64,000 nt of DNA from the NCBI RefSeq assembly GCF_900459405.1, contig NZ_UHFN01000007.1, positions 1,240,001-1,304,000 of the forward strand. Reading direction: 5' to 3'. Made by a program: the position numbers and the translations under genes. The notes under the pieces are model-generated. The model searched no databases, was not told where the DNA came from, and saw only the letters and a program-made list of their open reading frames with translations. Positions 36,298 to 48,413 of the stretch are shown in pieces. Within the stretch, counting starts at the first letter, position 1, and the number at the start of each line of letters is the position of its first letter. The stretch is from Streptococcus hyointestinalis. GTDB lineage: Bacteria; Bacillota; Bacilli; Lactobacillales; Streptococcaceae.

Positions 36298-36948
36298 ATG
36301 ACTATTGATAAGTCTATTCCTAAGGCAACAGCAAAGCGATTGCCACTTTATTACAGGATTTTTAAACGGTTTAACACCAACAATTTTGAAAAAGCCAGCT
36401 CAAAACAGATTGCAGACGCTATTGGTATTGACTCAGCGACGGTGCGTCGTGACTTTTCCTATTTTGGTGAGCTGGGACGTCGTGGATTTGGCTATGATGT
36501 CAAAAAACTCATGAATTTTTTTGCTGATATTCTAAACGACCACTCGACGACCAATGTCATGCTGGTGGGGTGTGGTAATATCGGACGAGCGCTTCTACAC
36601 TACCGCTTTCATGACCGCAACAAAATGCAAATCACGCTCGCTTTTGACCGTGATGATAACAGCCTAGTCGGCACTAAAACCGAAGATGGCATTCCTATCT
36701 ATGGGATTTCAACCATAAAAGAGCACTTAAAAGACCAGTATATCGAAACAGCGATTTTGACCGTTCCTAGCTTGCAGGCTCAGGAAGTGGCTGATATTCT
36801 CGTTGACGCTGGTATCAAAGGCATTTTGAGCTTTTCACCTGTTCACCTCAATGTGCCAAAAGATGTGATTGTCCAGTATGTGGACTTGACGAGTGAGCTT
36901 CAGACCTTACTGTACTTTATGAGTCAAGCCCATGACCAGACAAGCTAG
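36298..36948 (+). CDS. rex: Redox-sensing transcriptional repressor Rex
   Basis: 216 residues. The N-terminal winged helix (about 1-80) contains [34 protein letters not shown], strongly conserved in Rex; the Rossmann domain shows [16 protein letters not shown] (NADH-binding GxGxxG). It senses NADH/NAD and represses fermentation and respiration-related genes, likely including ldh, nox and pta in this window (inference). AGGAGGTG sits before Met 36298; an upstream Met lacks one. Confidence 0.95.
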   Translation: MTIDKSIPKATAKRLPLYYRIFKRFNTNNFEKASSKQIADAIGIDSATVRRDFSYFGELGRRGFGYDVKKLMNFFADILNDHSTTNVMLVGCGNIGRALLHYRFHDRNKMQITLAFDRDDNSLVGTKTEDGIPIYGISTIKEHLKDQYIETAILTVPSLQAQEVADILVDAGIKGILSFSPVHLNVPKDVIVQYVDLTSELQTLLYFMSQAHDQTS

Positions 36949-36976
36949 CAAAAACGACTTAGAGAAAGGAGAGAAC

Positions 36977-37669
36977 ATGGTAAAACCAATTATTGGGATT
37001 ATGGGAAACCAACGCATTAAAAAAGACATCAACCTCCCGTGGTCATACGCCCCAACGGGCTTTGTCAAGGGGGTACAACGAGCTGGAGGGCTACCGCTTA
37101 TCCTGCCAATCAGTAGCGAAGAAGACGCTAAAACCTATGTCTCTATGGTGGACAAGGTCTTGTTGATTGGTGGGCAAAATGTTGACCCCAAATTTTATCA
37201 AGAAGAACGCCACGCTAGTGAAAACGATTTCTTTCTTGAACGTGATGTCTTTGAGCTGGCTGTCATCAAAGAAGCTATCAAGCAGAAAAAGCCCATATTT
37301 GGTGTTTGCCGTGGACTGCAGCTGATGAATGTAGCCCTTGGTGGCACGCTGAACCAAGACATCAAGGGGCATTGGCAAAGTGAAGAGGGCAATGTCAGAA
37401 CGCACCCTGTCGTCATCAAAAACGACTGCATTCTCTCAAAAATCTACGGTGCGCATGCGCAGATCAACTCTTTTCACCGTCAAAGCATCAAAACAATGGC
37501 AGAGTCTCTAAAGCCTATCGCCTTTGACCCCGATACAGGGATTGTTGAGGCGGCAGTTTCAGTTGATAAAACCATCACTTTTTTAGGCGTTCAATGGCAT
37601 CCAGAATTGCTCATTGATGACAGTGCCAAGGATATGGCGCTCTTTGACTACTTTGTCAATGAACTCTAA
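36977..37669 (+). CDS. Gamma-glutamyl-gamma-aminobutyrate hydrolase family (class I glutamine amidotransferase-like)
   Basis: 230 residues. Peptidase C26/PuuD-like: [10 protein letters not shown], nucleophile Cys in [17 protein letters not shown] near residue 115, and catalytic His-Glu in [12 protein letters not shown]. It hydrolyses gamma-glutamyl amide bonds; the substrate is not established in streptococci. AAAGGAGAG sits before the start. It follows rex by 28 bases in the same direction and its end overlaps radC, convergent, by four bases. Confidence 0.9.
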   Translation: MVKPIIGIMGNQRIKKDINLPWSYAPTGFVKGVQRAGGLPLILPISSEEDAKTYVSMVDKVLLIGGQNVDPKFYQEERHASENDFFLERDVFELAVIKEAIKQKKPIFGVCRGLQLMNVALGGTLNQDIKGHWQSEEGNVRTHPVVIKNDCILSKIYGAHAQINSFHRQSIKTMAESLKPIAFDPDTGIVEAAVSVDKTITFLGVQWHPELLIDDSAKDMALFDYFVNEL

Positions 37670-38352
37670 TCGCAAAGCACCTCTCCCTCTTCTCGAAAAC
37701 TGTAATACTCTTTTTGTCCGACAATGATATGATCCAAGCAGACAATGCCAATCATCTGGCAAGCTGCTTGGATTTTTTCAGTGAATTTTTTGTCATTTTG
37801 GCTTGGCGTGGCGCTGCCTGATGGGTGATTGTGCACGATGATGAGACTCGTCGCCATATTTTTACAGGCATAATAGAGAATCTCACGAGGTTCAGCGACC
37901 GAGCGTCGCACCGTTCCAATGAAAATCGTCTTTTGCTCGATGATACGATTTTGCGTGTCCAGATAAAGGGCAATCAAGTGCTCTTGCTTGCTGTCAGAGA
38001 GCTCTAACATCATACGGCGTGCCAACTGCTGACTGCTTAAAATCTGGTCTGCACGCTTATACTCAGAATCTTGGATGCGCCTTGCTAGCTCTATCATGGC
38101 TTTTAACTCGATAGACTTGACCTTGCCGATTCCTTTGATTTGCTGCAATTCTTGTAAAGACAAGTGCTTAAAATCAGCTAGAGAGGTCATCTGGTTGATG
38201 ATTTGCGTTGAAATGTCAAGGACAGGCATTTCCTTGGTGCCAGTTCTTAACAGGATAGCTAGTAACTCGTGATTGCTTAATTTGTCAGCTCCTAGAGCCT
38301 GCAGGCGTTCTCTTGGGCGTAACTGCTCAGCTTGGTTCTGGATTTCATACAT
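37666..38352 (-). CDS. radC: RadC-family JAMM/MPN+ protein
   Basis: 228 residues: N-terminal helix-hairpin-helix region ([23 protein letters not shown]) followed by the JAB/MPN+ domain with [18 protein letters not shown] (zinc-binding HxHPSGxxxxSxxD). Originally linked to DNA repair, but evidence for that role is weak. Its ribosome-binding site GGAGG (38363-38367) lies in the stem of a strong hairpin. The frame is intact and of usual length. Confidence 0.93.
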   Translation of the reverse strand: MYEIQNQAEQLRPRERLQALGADKLSNHELLAILLRTGTKEMPVLDISTQIINQMTSLADFKHLSLQELQQIKGIGKVKSIELKAMIELARRIQDSEYKRADQILSSQQLARRMMLELSDSKQEHLIALYLDTQNRIIEQKTIFIGTVRRSVAEPREILYYACKNMATSLIIVHNHPSGSATPSQNDKKFTEKIQAACQMIGIVCLDHIIVGQKEYYSFREEGEVLCD

Positions 38353-38357
38353 ATTAA

Positions 38358-38408
38358 AAATACCTCCACTTATCCTATCCGTAAAAGGACAGGTAAGTAG
38401 AGGTATTT
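38358..38408 (-). terminator. Hairpin that combines a terminator with the radC ribosome-binding site
   Basis: On the minus strand AAATACCTCTACTTACCTGTCC can pair with GGATAGGATAAGTGGAGGTATTT, with few mismatches and a six-base loop, followed by TTTTAAT. The 3' arm contains radC's GGAGG. Confidence 0.75.
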
Positions 38409-38409
38409 C

Positions 38410-39567
38410 TTATTCATCAATAATTTCAGATGGTATCTTTTGGTCAGGGTTGTCTAAATCCACTGACTGGCGCTTTGCCACTTGGTCTTTGATGATTTGG
38501 TAGATACTAGCTGCAATAGGGACAGCCATAAGCATTCCCAGAAAACCATAGAGACTGCCACCGATGGTAATCGCCACCAAGACCCACATCCCAGGAAGCC
38601 CGATAGAGCCACCAACGACACGAGGATAGATGAGATTGCCCTCAAACTGCTGCAGGATAATCATAAAGATAACAAAGGCAACTGCTTGAGGGACAGACTG
38701 GGTAACGATAAGGAAAAAGCCAATCGTCACACCTATGTATGCTCCAATCACGGGGATAAGGGCTGTAAAAGCGACCAAAACGCCAATCGTACTAGCATAA
38801 GGAAAACTTAGTATCATCATACCAATAGCTGTCAAAGTCCCTAAAATCATGGCTTCTAGTGTTTGACCAACGATGAAACCGTGAAAACGTTTGTGCAAAA
38901 TCCCAATGACATAGTGCATTTTTTTGGCATACTTACCTGCAAAGGTATCAATCAAGAGATTAAACTGACGCCCAAGTTTTTCCTTGTTGCCCAAAACATA
39001 GAAAGAAAAAATCACGCTCATAAAGACATTGATAAAGGTCTGTGCGATAGAGGTCACAGAGGTCATGAGTGACATCAAGGCTGTCAGCACTTGTTTTAAA
39101 ATCTGTTGCCCAAAGTTTGTGATTTGTGAGACAATCTCCTTGTCTGAGCCGACATAGTTAATCACTCTTGCAATATGCGGATTTTGATTGATTTCTTTGA
39201 TGAGCTTTTTGATGATGGAGGTATCGATATTCATCAGCGAGCTGATACTTGCGATAAGATCTGGCAGGATAATCGAAAAGAGCCAGATGATGACAACCAC
39301 AAAGGTCGTATAGGCTAAAATCATCGACAGCGGACGCTTGAGCCCTTTCATAAAGGCAACATTCTTAAACAGCCAGTCATAGCCTATCTCGTAAAGAGAC
39401 ATGACGATATTGACTACATAAGCCACTGCTGCTCCAATCAAGAATGGCTGCGCTGCTTTAAAAACAGTGCTCACAATAGAAGCTGCCGCATCCCAATAAT
39501 TTAAAACAGCCAAAAAGAGTATAAACAAAGCAAGTAAATAGTAAACTTGTTTTTTTCCAAAACGCAT
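38410..39567 (-). CDS. AI-2E family transporter (PerM/UPF0118 type membrane protein)
   Basis: 385 residues, about eight predicted membrane segments with a large soluble loop between the third and fourth. Motifs: the C-terminal IGAYIGVTIGFFLIV, IYPRVVGGSIGLPGMWVL and the family's GFLGMLMAVPIAA. Members have been associated with autoinducer-2 export or sodium/proton exchange, but the substrate of this one is not known. It ends just before the radC hairpin. Confidence 0.9.
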   Translation of the reverse strand: MRFGKKQVYYLLALFILFLAVLNYWDAAASIVSTVFKAAQPFLIGAAVAYVVNIVMSLYEIGYDWLFKNVAFMKGLKRPLSMILAYTTFVVVIIWLFSIILPDLIASISSLMNIDTSIIKKLIKEINQNPHIARVINYVGSDKEIVSQITNFGQQILKQVLTALMSLMTSVTSIAQTFINVFMSVIFSFYVLGNKEKLGRQFNLLIDTFAGKYAKKMHYVIGILHKRFHGFIVGQTLEAMILGTLTAIGMMILSFPYASTIGVLVAFTALIPVIGAYIGVTIGFFLIVTQSVPQAVAFVIFMIILQQFEGNLIYPRVVGGSIGLPGMWVLVAITIGGSLYGFLGMLMAVPIAASIYQIIKDQVAKRQSVDLDNPDQKIPSEIIDE

Positions 39568-39586
39568 AATTTTTTCAATACCTCAA

Positions 39587-40423
39587 TTATAATGTCATAG
39601 ACAAACGTCTCACATGGTGATAATAATGCTTATATAAAGCAGCATAACGCCCTCTGTAACTGTCCTTCCACGGCTTATCACGCCCACAAAAATGCAAAAA
39701 AACAGTATGCTCAATCACCCAGTTCAAATCCCATTCCCCAAAACTCCTTGCATAGTAGAGTGTGTTGTAGCGTGCGTCATAGTTGTAGATACTATCTGGG
39801 ACAAGCTCCACCAAGTGCCCATACAGCGCATTTAAAATGTCCTGGTCAGGCAGCAACAAGAGTGCTCCTTTTTTCTGGATATAGTCTAAAATAGCAGAGC
39901 GTTTGACCGTTTTTCGGATTTCAGAGAGATTCATCAGCAAAACGCCAGTGTTGTAATAGCCGTCGGTCTCAAAATTTTGCAAGCGCAGCTTATTGACAAG
40001 CTCTGGAATATTGCTGTCTGCGGTATGGCTACTAGCAGCGTAGCATTTACCGGATAAATCCATCTCGTAAAATGGCACAATGTCGTTAAGACACAAGATA
40101 TCAGCATCCACATACAGAATACGCTCTAGATCCTCTGGGAGAAACTCGTGAGCGAGCAGACGGTAGTAAATCGTCTCTGGATAGCGGTCTGTCGTTGGCG
40201 CATCCTTAAAAGCATCATCTCCCATGACAACAGGGTGATAAGACACACCCAATTGCTCACAAAAAAGGGCAATCGTCTCATTTTGCGCTAGGGGCTGCTT
40301 TTGCATGACATAGACATCAAACGACGCCTTAGAACTATTGGTCACAATCGAATACAATGTCACCATAAACTGCTCAACGTAGTGGTCATCAATAGCAAAT
40401 AACAAATGAATCGAAGAGTTCAC
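39587..40423 (-). CDS. Family 8 glycosyltransferase
   Basis: 278 residues. GT8 signature: HLLFAIDDHYVEQFMVTLYSI at the N-terminus, the metal-binding DxD in RILYVDADILCLND near residue 106, and GYYNTGVLLMNL. The C-terminal FLHFCGRDKPWK is typical. Retaining transferase using a UDP-sugar, likely on a cell-surface glycan or glycoprotein. No neighbouring glycan cluster. Confidence 0.92.
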   Translation of the reverse strand: MNSSIHLLFAIDDHYVEQFMVTLYSIVTNSSKASFDVYVMQKQPLAQNETIALFCEQLGVSYHPVVMGDDAFKDAPTTDRYPETIYYRLLAHEFLPEDLERILYVDADILCLNDIVPFYEMDLSGKCYAASSHTADSNIPELVNKLRLQNFETDGYYNTGVLLMNLSEIRKTVKRSAILDYIQKKGALLLLPDQDILNALYGHLVELVPDSIYNYDARYNTLYYARSFGEWDLNWVIEHTVFLHFCGRDKPWKDSYRGRYAALYKHYYHHVRRLSMTL

Positions 40424-40525
40424 AGGCTCAATCCTCTCTAAAAGTACATCTGTTACAATTATACACGATTTTACACAAAAATGCCCCCTTTATCAGTAAA
40501 TAGGCAAAGAAATATGTGGAGAGAG

Positions 40526-40549
40526 AAAAAGCACCGCTTGCGGGTGCTT
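40526..40549 (-). terminator. Terminator after the DUF1275 gene
   Basis: On the minus strand AAGCACC / GGTGCTT with a six-base loop followed by TTTTCTCTC. Confidence 0.8.
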
Positions 40550-40577
40550 GGTCCTATCATAAAATGACTAGCTATGT

Positions 40578-41291
40578 TTACCTAGTATTCTCCATTAGTG
40601 ACCCCTCATACTGGCTACTAGCTGTTTCTGGATGTTTTTCAAAGAGAAGGTAGGCGTTTATCATCAAAAGGGGGATGAGGACGGTATAGAGTGCATACTC
40701 GCCGATGATTTGCGTGAGCAGCGCTGCTGCAAAGGCGCCGAGGCAAAAGGTCAGAAGAACCCAAGCGATGTGTAAGCCTTTTGAGATGGCTTTGCGGTCT
40801 TTTTGGAGAAAGCCTGTTGTGAGCTGCTGAGAGATACGCTTGATATTTCCAATCATCATGATATTGGCGTAAGCCTGCCCACGCACACGCTTAAAGGTAT
40901 CCAGCTGCATGGCTGCACAAAAGGACAAACCTGAGATGGTTGCATTGTGCCCCACAAATGGCGAATAAACAGCGACAATGGCAACACCAATCGTTATCAA
41001 ACAACTACTGACAAAGTGCCAATGATAGCCTTTTTGCCGAACCAATGGCTCTAAAAAGACGTTAACCGACTGCCCCAGAGCAAAAAAGAGCACCGGCACA
41101 AGATAAGTCAGCGATAAAAAAACATGCCCGTCTGCCAAGTGCACCATCATGTTGATGAGATTGCCAGTCTGGAGACCTGCAAAGCGCTGATTTTGCGTGG
41201 TGAAGGTATAAGCGTCTAAAAAGCCACTGACAAAGGTTAAGAGCGCCGCAAACCGCAGACGCTCAAAGATACGAAATGTTTGTTTTTCCAA
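40578..41291 (-). CDS. YoaK/DUF1275 family membrane protein
   Basis: 237 residues with about six membrane segments. Conserved elements: FVSGFLDAYTFTTQNQRFAGLQTGNLINMMVHLA, PVLFFALGQSVNVF, and AMQLDTFKRVRGQAYANIMMIGN. The function of this family is unknown. Monocistronic with its own terminator. Confidence 0.88.
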   Translation of the reverse strand: MEKQTFRIFERLRFAALLTFVSGFLDAYTFTTQNQRFAGLQTGNLINMMVHLADGHVFLSLTYLVPVLFFALGQSVNVFLEPLVRQKGYHWHFVSSCLITIGVAIVAVYSPFVGHNATISGLSFCAAMQLDTFKRVRGQAYANIMMIGNIKRISQQLTTGFLQKDRKAISKGLHIAWVLLTFCLGAFAAALLTQIIGEYALYTVLIPLLMINAYLLFEKHPETASSQYEGSLMENTR

Positions 41292-41364
41292 GAAATCTGA
41301 CTCCTCTAAAAAATCACTACCTTTTTATTGTACCGATTATCTAGTAAAATTTCAAGACCAGTTT

Positions 41365-42930
41365 TTATTTGGTTAGTGTGACCACAAGGACGATAAAAAC
41401 GAGTAGCGCCATAGCAAAACAGAGCCACATGACTCCAGCCAATTGTACTGAAAAGGACAGTAGAGCGCCTGTCAGCATAAAGGTCAAAAAGAGCAGAGCT
41501 AGTACAAAGCGATTAGCGACATTTTTCAGGGTCTTGATACGATTAGAGTAATCATAAAAATCATGATTGACGAGAATACGTCCATTTAGGATTTGCTCTA
41601 GGAGTTGATTGAGGCGTCTTGGGACATTTTTGCCGTTTTTTAGCAGGTAAAAAAGCTCAATCAGCAGGGTTTCTTTATTGAGCGACTGCTTAAGCATGTC
41701 TGGTCCCATATTTTGCAAAAAGTAGTTTTTAGCAAGGGTCATAAGATCCACATCTGGTGCCAAGGTCTGAAAAATCCCCTCTACCTGCAGCGCAGCTTTT
41801 TCCAAAATGGTAATCTGAGCGGACGCTTTCAAGCGATTGCGGACAAAAATCGACACTAAATCCTCCAGCAAATCCGTAATGGACAGCTTGCCTAGGTCGA
41901 GATTACCATACTTTGCAAGCATTCGCTCGATGTCATGGCTGAGCTCCACCTTGTTTAGAGAAGTGTCAAAGCTAGTCATCGCCAGCACAGCCCGTGTCAT
42001 GCCGTCCACATCTTGCGCTGTAAAGCCATAGAGAATATCGTTTAGCGCCGAGCGCATGCCCTCCTCAAGCTGCCCCATTATCCCAAAGTCAATAAAGTAA
42101 ATCTTGTTGTTACTGATGATGAGATTGCCAGGGTGCGGGTCGCCATGAAAATAACCATCCTTAAAGACCTGCTTGATAAAGCTCAGCATGAGCTTACGCC
42201 CAATATCCTCCAAATCATAGCCAGCAAGCAAAAGCTGGTCATAGTGATTGATAGGAATACCCTCGATATACTCCTCAACAATCAAACGCTCCGTCGTGTA
42301 GTTATTATAAACCTTGGGCACGCCAACACAGCGAACCGAACGATTGGTCTCTTTAAAGCGTATCATGGCTTGCGCTTCGTGACGAAAATCAATCTCATAC
42401 AAGAGCGACGCTTTTAGTTGCAAGAGCACTTCTGTCAAGTCCACCATGGGAATGAAATGCTTTGGAATGCGACGTGACAGCTTGATGAGAAGATTCAGAT
42501 CCTCTTGGACGATTTCTGCTAAGTGTGGACGTTGGATTTTGAGGACGACCTGCTGACCTGATTTTAAAGTAGCAAGATGGGTCTGAGCAACAGAACCGCT
42601 CGCCAAAGGCTCGCTCTTAATCTCCTCAAAAACATCCGCTATGGGCTGAGTAAGCTCTGCTTGAATAGCAGCCATGACCACATCTGTCTCTAGTGGCAGG
42701 ACGTTATTTTGCAGTTTACTGAGTTCAGTGATGTAGGCTTCTGGCAAAAGGTCATCTCGTGTGGAGAGAATCTGCCCAATCTTGACAAAGCTAGGTCCCA
42801 ACTGCTCAAAGGCAAGACGCAGTTTTTTCGGAGCCTCTTTATCCTCATCTGCTTTTCGTCTGTCCTTTAAGCTGGTCAGCCCGACAGAGGAGAAAGCTCC
42901 GACAATTTCTCTAAGGCGCTTGGTTGACAT
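41365..42930 (-). CDS. ABC1 atypical kinase (AarF/UbiB/COQ8 family)
   Basis: 521 residues. KLRLAFEQLGPSFVKIGQILSTR includes the family's KxGQ motif; the Ala-rich nucleotide loop reads LASGSVAQTH, then VVLKIQRP (catalytic Lys). FHGDPHPGNLI and FIDFGIMGQL give the catalytic loop and the metal-binding DFG. Two membrane helices end the protein (about 470-520). Family members support quinone lipid synthesis in other organisms; as many streptococci lack ubiquinone, the role here is unclear. Follows the phasin-like gene by eight bases. Confidence 0.93.
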   Translation of the reverse strand: MSTKRLREIVGAFSSVGLTSLKDRRKADEDKEAPKKLRLAFEQLGPSFVKIGQILSTRDDLLPEAYITELSKLQNNVLPLETDVVMAAIQAELTQPIADVFEEIKSEPLASGSVAQTHLATLKSGQQVVLKIQRPHLAEIVQEDLNLLIKLSRRIPKHFIPMVDLTEVLLQLKASLLYEIDFRHEAQAMIRFKETNRSVRCVGVPKVYNNYTTERLIVEEYIEGIPINHYDQLLLAGYDLEDIGRKLMLSFIKQVFKDGYFHGDPHPGNLIISNNKIYFIDFGIMGQLEEGMRSALNDILYGFTAQDVDGMTRAVLAMTSFDTSLNKVELSHDIERMLAKYGNLDLGKLSITDLLEDLVSIFVRNRLKASAQITILEKAALQVEGIFQTLAPDVDLMTLAKNYFLQNMGPDMLKQSLNKETLLIELFYLLKNGKNVPRRLNQLLEQILNGRILVNHDFYDYSNRIKTLKNVANRFVLALLFLTFMLTGALLSFSVQLAGVMWLCFAMALLVFIVLVVTLTK

Positions 42931-42938
42931 AGGCGCTC

Positions 42939-43226
42939 TTAGTCTTTAGTGTCGTCTTTTGAGAGGAGACGGTCTAACTTCGCTTCAAGGCGTGCGAGGT
43001 CTTCTTTTGTGGCGTATTTGTAAGGCTCTGCCTTTGCCTTGACTTCGTTGATGACAGCCTGTGCCTCTACTTCGCCTTTACGTTTCAGCTCTTGTTGCAG
43101 TTCTTTGCCCTCATCCATACTGATACGCCCTTTGTCGACCAGTTCTTTGACAAAAGCATCCGCTTTTTCAAGCGTCATTGAGGTTAAGCCAATACCAGCT
43201 AACAATACTTTTTTGAGTTCTTCCAT
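42939..43226 (-). CDS. Phasin-like/coiled-coil protein of unknown function
   Basis: 95 residues, soluble, highly charged, mostly helical: KVLLAGIGLTSMTLEKADAFVKELVDKGRIS, then a Lys/Glu-rich helix ending LARLEAKLDRLLSK. It resembles small phasin/PhaR-like proteins encoded just before ABC1 kinases in Firmicutes, so the pair probably functions together. Exact role unknown. Confidence 0.85.
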   Translation of the reverse strand: MEELKKVLLAGIGLTSMTLEKADAFVKELVDKGRISMDEGKELQQELKRKGEVEAQAVINEVKAKAEPYKYATKEDLARLEAKLDRLLSKDDTKD

Positions 43227-43305
43227 ATTATTGCCTCTTTTCTAATGTTTCTTTTACTCTTATTGTAACACTTTTCTAACGAATAGCAAGATTTTTGAGA
43301 ATGTC

Positions 43306-43331
43306 AAAAACACCTAGTAAGACTAGCTGTT
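43306..43331 (-). terminator. Terminator after the histidine phosphatase gene
   Basis: On the minus strand AACAGCTAGT / ACTAGGTGTT with a three-base loop and TTT after it. Confidence 0.75.
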
Positions 43332-43334
43332 TTC

Positions 43335-43922
43335 TCAGTCATAAAGCTTAATTTCGTGATGGATAGGGTCAATGGAGCGCTTCAAATGAAATTGTCCCTC
43401 TTCAAAAACAAGCTCTTGAATGGCACAATTACTAAAGAGTGGACGTTCATCCGTTGAAAAATCACGAAAAGTTTTCAAAAAGCGAAAACAAGCACCACCA
43501 TGACTGACCGCAAGAGCCGTCTCATTTTCTGACAAGTCTGTCACGATGTCCGTCAAGGTCGCAAGCATACGACAGCTAACTTCATCTCCACTCTCACCAC
43601 CATAGGCGACAAACTCTGTACTGTAAGGAGCCTTAGGATTGAGCCGCTCGCTCTCTCCTTCAAACAGACCAAAGTTCCATTCTTTAAGTCCCTTCAAGCG
43701 CTGATAGTCTTGTGATGTTACGAGCTCTAGCGTGTCACAAGCCCGCTCTTGCGTTGAAGCATAGGCTTTGTCAAAGCGAATGCCTTCCTTTTCAAAAAAG
43801 TCACGTGCGAGCTTTGCTTGGCTCTTTCCTGCTTCTGTCAAAGGGGAATCACACCAGCCTTGAATCTTGCCAAGAGAGTTGAAAAGCGTCTGACCATGTC
43901 GCATAAGATAAAGTTTCTTCAT
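43335..43922 (-). CDS. Histidine phosphatase (phosphoglycerate mutase-like)
   Basis: 195 residues. N-terminal LYLMRHGQTLFNSLGKIQGWCDSPLT holds the phospho-acceptor His (RHG); the second His is in ALAVSHGGACFRFL and the acid is in EWNFGLFEGES. Too short and divergent for a glycolytic mutase, so a sugar- or nucleotide-phosphate phosphatase is more likely. It starts two bases after a GH1 gene and could act on its phosphorylated product. Confidence 0.9.
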   Translation of the reverse strand: MKKLYLMRHGQTLFNSLGKIQGWCDSPLTEAGKSQAKLARDFFEKEGIRFDKAYASTQERACDTLELVTSQDYQRLKGLKEWNFGLFEGESERLNPKAPYSTEFVAYGGESGDEVSCRMLATLTDIVTDLSENETALAVSHGGACFRFLKTFRDFSTDERPLFSNCAIQELVFEEGQFHLKRSIDPIHHEIKLYD

Positions 43923-43924
43923 GC

Positions 43925-45382
<1,458 letters not shown>

Positions 45383-45400
45383 TTAGTATTGAAATACTTT

Positions 45401-46948
<1,548 letters not shown>

Positions 46949-46984
46949 TATGATTAGAAAAACTGATACTATTCTACGATAAGC

Positions 46985-47011
46985 AAAAAAGCCAGTTTGA
47001 TAAACTGACTT
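46985..47011 (-). terminator. Terminator after the Nramp-like gene
   Basis: On the minus strand AAGTCAGTTT / AAACTGGCTT with a three-base loop, then TTTTGC. Confidence 0.8.
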
Positions 47012-47018
47012 TTCTTTT

Positions 47019-48275
47019 CTAAACAGCTCCTGTTATCATGGCATAAAGGAAGAACAAGGCAAAGCCAAAGAGATAGATAAGCCCCACGATTGATAGGACA
47101 TTTAGCCATTTGGCGATACGGTGCTCTTTGTTATTAACCAAAATGTAGTTGAGGTAAGCAAAGAACGGTGTTGTGAGGAAAGAAGCAATCATGGCAAAGC
47201 GTAGCATGATAGCGACATTTCCTGAGAAGAAAAAGACAATGACAAGAGCTATCGCTGAAGTGAGCGTCATCCAGATGTTGAGATTTTTCTGCTTAGCTTC
47301 TTTCTCACCTAGGAGCAAACGCAGGGTCTCGTTATTAGCTCGTGAATAACCGTCGATAACCGTGATGACCGTACCAAAGATACATAAGAAAGCGATAAAG
47401 GCAATCAAGAGACGAGACCAATTACCAAGAGCTTTAGCATACATGCCGATAAACTGCTGAATGTAAGCAGCACTCGCCCCCTGCACCTTCTCACCTGAGC
47501 CAAACTGGATGAGCGCTCCAAGCGCTAGGAAAATAAAGGCAAGAATAGCTGTACCGATATAACCAACGTTAAAGTCAAACAATCCATCGTTATAAGACAC
47601 CTTGACACTCTTTTGCTTTTCAACACTCCACATGGAGTTAATAGCTGAAATCTCGATAGGCGCAGGCATCCAGCCCATCAAAGAAACGATAAAAGGCAGA
47701 GCAGACAGCTGCCAAGGGCTAGGAGCGACAAAGTTTGGGGCGTACTCTCTGTGTTGGAAAAGAGCGATGATAACCGCTAAACTTGTCGCCAGAGTCAAAG
47801 CTGTCATGACCCACTTAGACAGCCCGTCTATAAAGCGATAACCACCAATGAGCAACATCGCCCAAGTCACCACGATAATTATGGTCGTCAACTGCGAGAT
47901 AGATAATCCAAAACCATTTGGAAAGATATTATAGAGAATAGCTGCCGCTAGGATACTAACTGCTGCGGTATTGACCAGAGCAGAAAAGATATTCATCACA
48001 AAAAAGAGAACTAGATAGCCCTTTCCCTTTTCGCTGTAGCCCTCTATCAAGCTTTTTCCTGTCGTCAGCGTGTACTGCGTCCCAAATCGAAAGAAAGGAT
48101 ACTTAAACAAATTGATAAGTAAGATGATAATAGCTAACTGCCAGCCGTAAATAGCGCCAGCTTGCGTTGAGGAGACGATGTGTGAGCCACCGACCGCTGC
48201 GGACGCCATGAGAATACCAGGTCCCATTGCCCGAAGACGGCTTTTCCACTTTGATTGACTGTCTGTACTGTCCAT
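47019..48275 (-). CDS. Nramp-related transporter without the canonical metal motif
   Basis: 418 residues, about 11 membrane helices with the Nramp/LeuT-type layout (GPGILMASAAVGGSHIVSSTQAGAIYGW in helix 1, GWMPAPIEISAINS in helix 6). Canonical Nramp Mn/Fe carriers have DPGN in helix 1 and MPHN in helix 6; here these are GSHIVSS and MPAP. So it belongs to a divergent Nramp branch, perhaps with a different substrate (magnesium or something other than Mn/Fe). A strong sigma-A promoter precedes it. Confidence 0.85.
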   Translation of the reverse strand: MDSTDSQSKWKSRLRAMGPGILMASAAVGGSHIVSSTQAGAIYGWQLAIIILLINLFKYPFFRFGTQYTLTTGKSLIEGYSEKGKGYLVLFFVMNIFSALVNTAAVSILAAAILYNIFPNGFGLSISQLTTIIIVVTWAMLLIGGYRFIDGLSKWVMTALTLATSLAVIIALFQHREYAPNFVAPSPWQLSALPFIVSLMGWMPAPIEISAINSMWSVEKQKSVKVSYNDGLFDFNVGYIGTAILAFIFLALGALIQFGSGEKVQGASAAYIQQFIGMYAKALGNWSRLLIAFIAFLCIFGTVITVIDGYSRANNETLRLLLGEKEAKQKNLNIWMTLTSAIALVIVFFFSGNVAIMLRFAMIASFLTTPFFAYLNYILVNNKEHRIAKWLNVLSIVGLIYLFGFALFFLYAMITGAV

Positions 48276-48293
48276 AAATAAACCTCTTTCTCA

Positions 48294-48311
48294 AATTATC
48301 GTCAGATAATT
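48294..48311. promoter_or_regulatory. Inverted repeat in the Nramp-like gene leader
   Basis: AATTATC-GTCA-GATAATT, a perfect seven-base inverted repeat just after the expected transcription start, suitable as a repressor site. Confidence 0.5.
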
Positions 48312-48325
48312 CTGAATTTAATAGA

Positions 48326-48354
48326 ATTGTATCAACTTATAGAAAACTTGTCAA
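48326..48354 (-). promoter_or_regulatory. Nramp-like gene promoter
   Basis: On the minus strand TTGACA (48349-48354), 17-base spacer, TACAAT (48326-48331). Confidence 0.82.
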
Positions 48355-48376
48355 TGCTTTCTGAAAATTTTTTGAA

Positions 48377-48405
48377 ACAAAAAACAGCTAGACCTCGTCT
48401 AGCTG
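48377..48405 (-). terminator. Terminator after the DUF1002 gene
   Basis: On the minus strand CAGCTAGAC / GTCTAGCTG with a three-base loop and TTTTTTG. Confidence 0.85.
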
Positions 48406-48413
48406 CCTCTATT

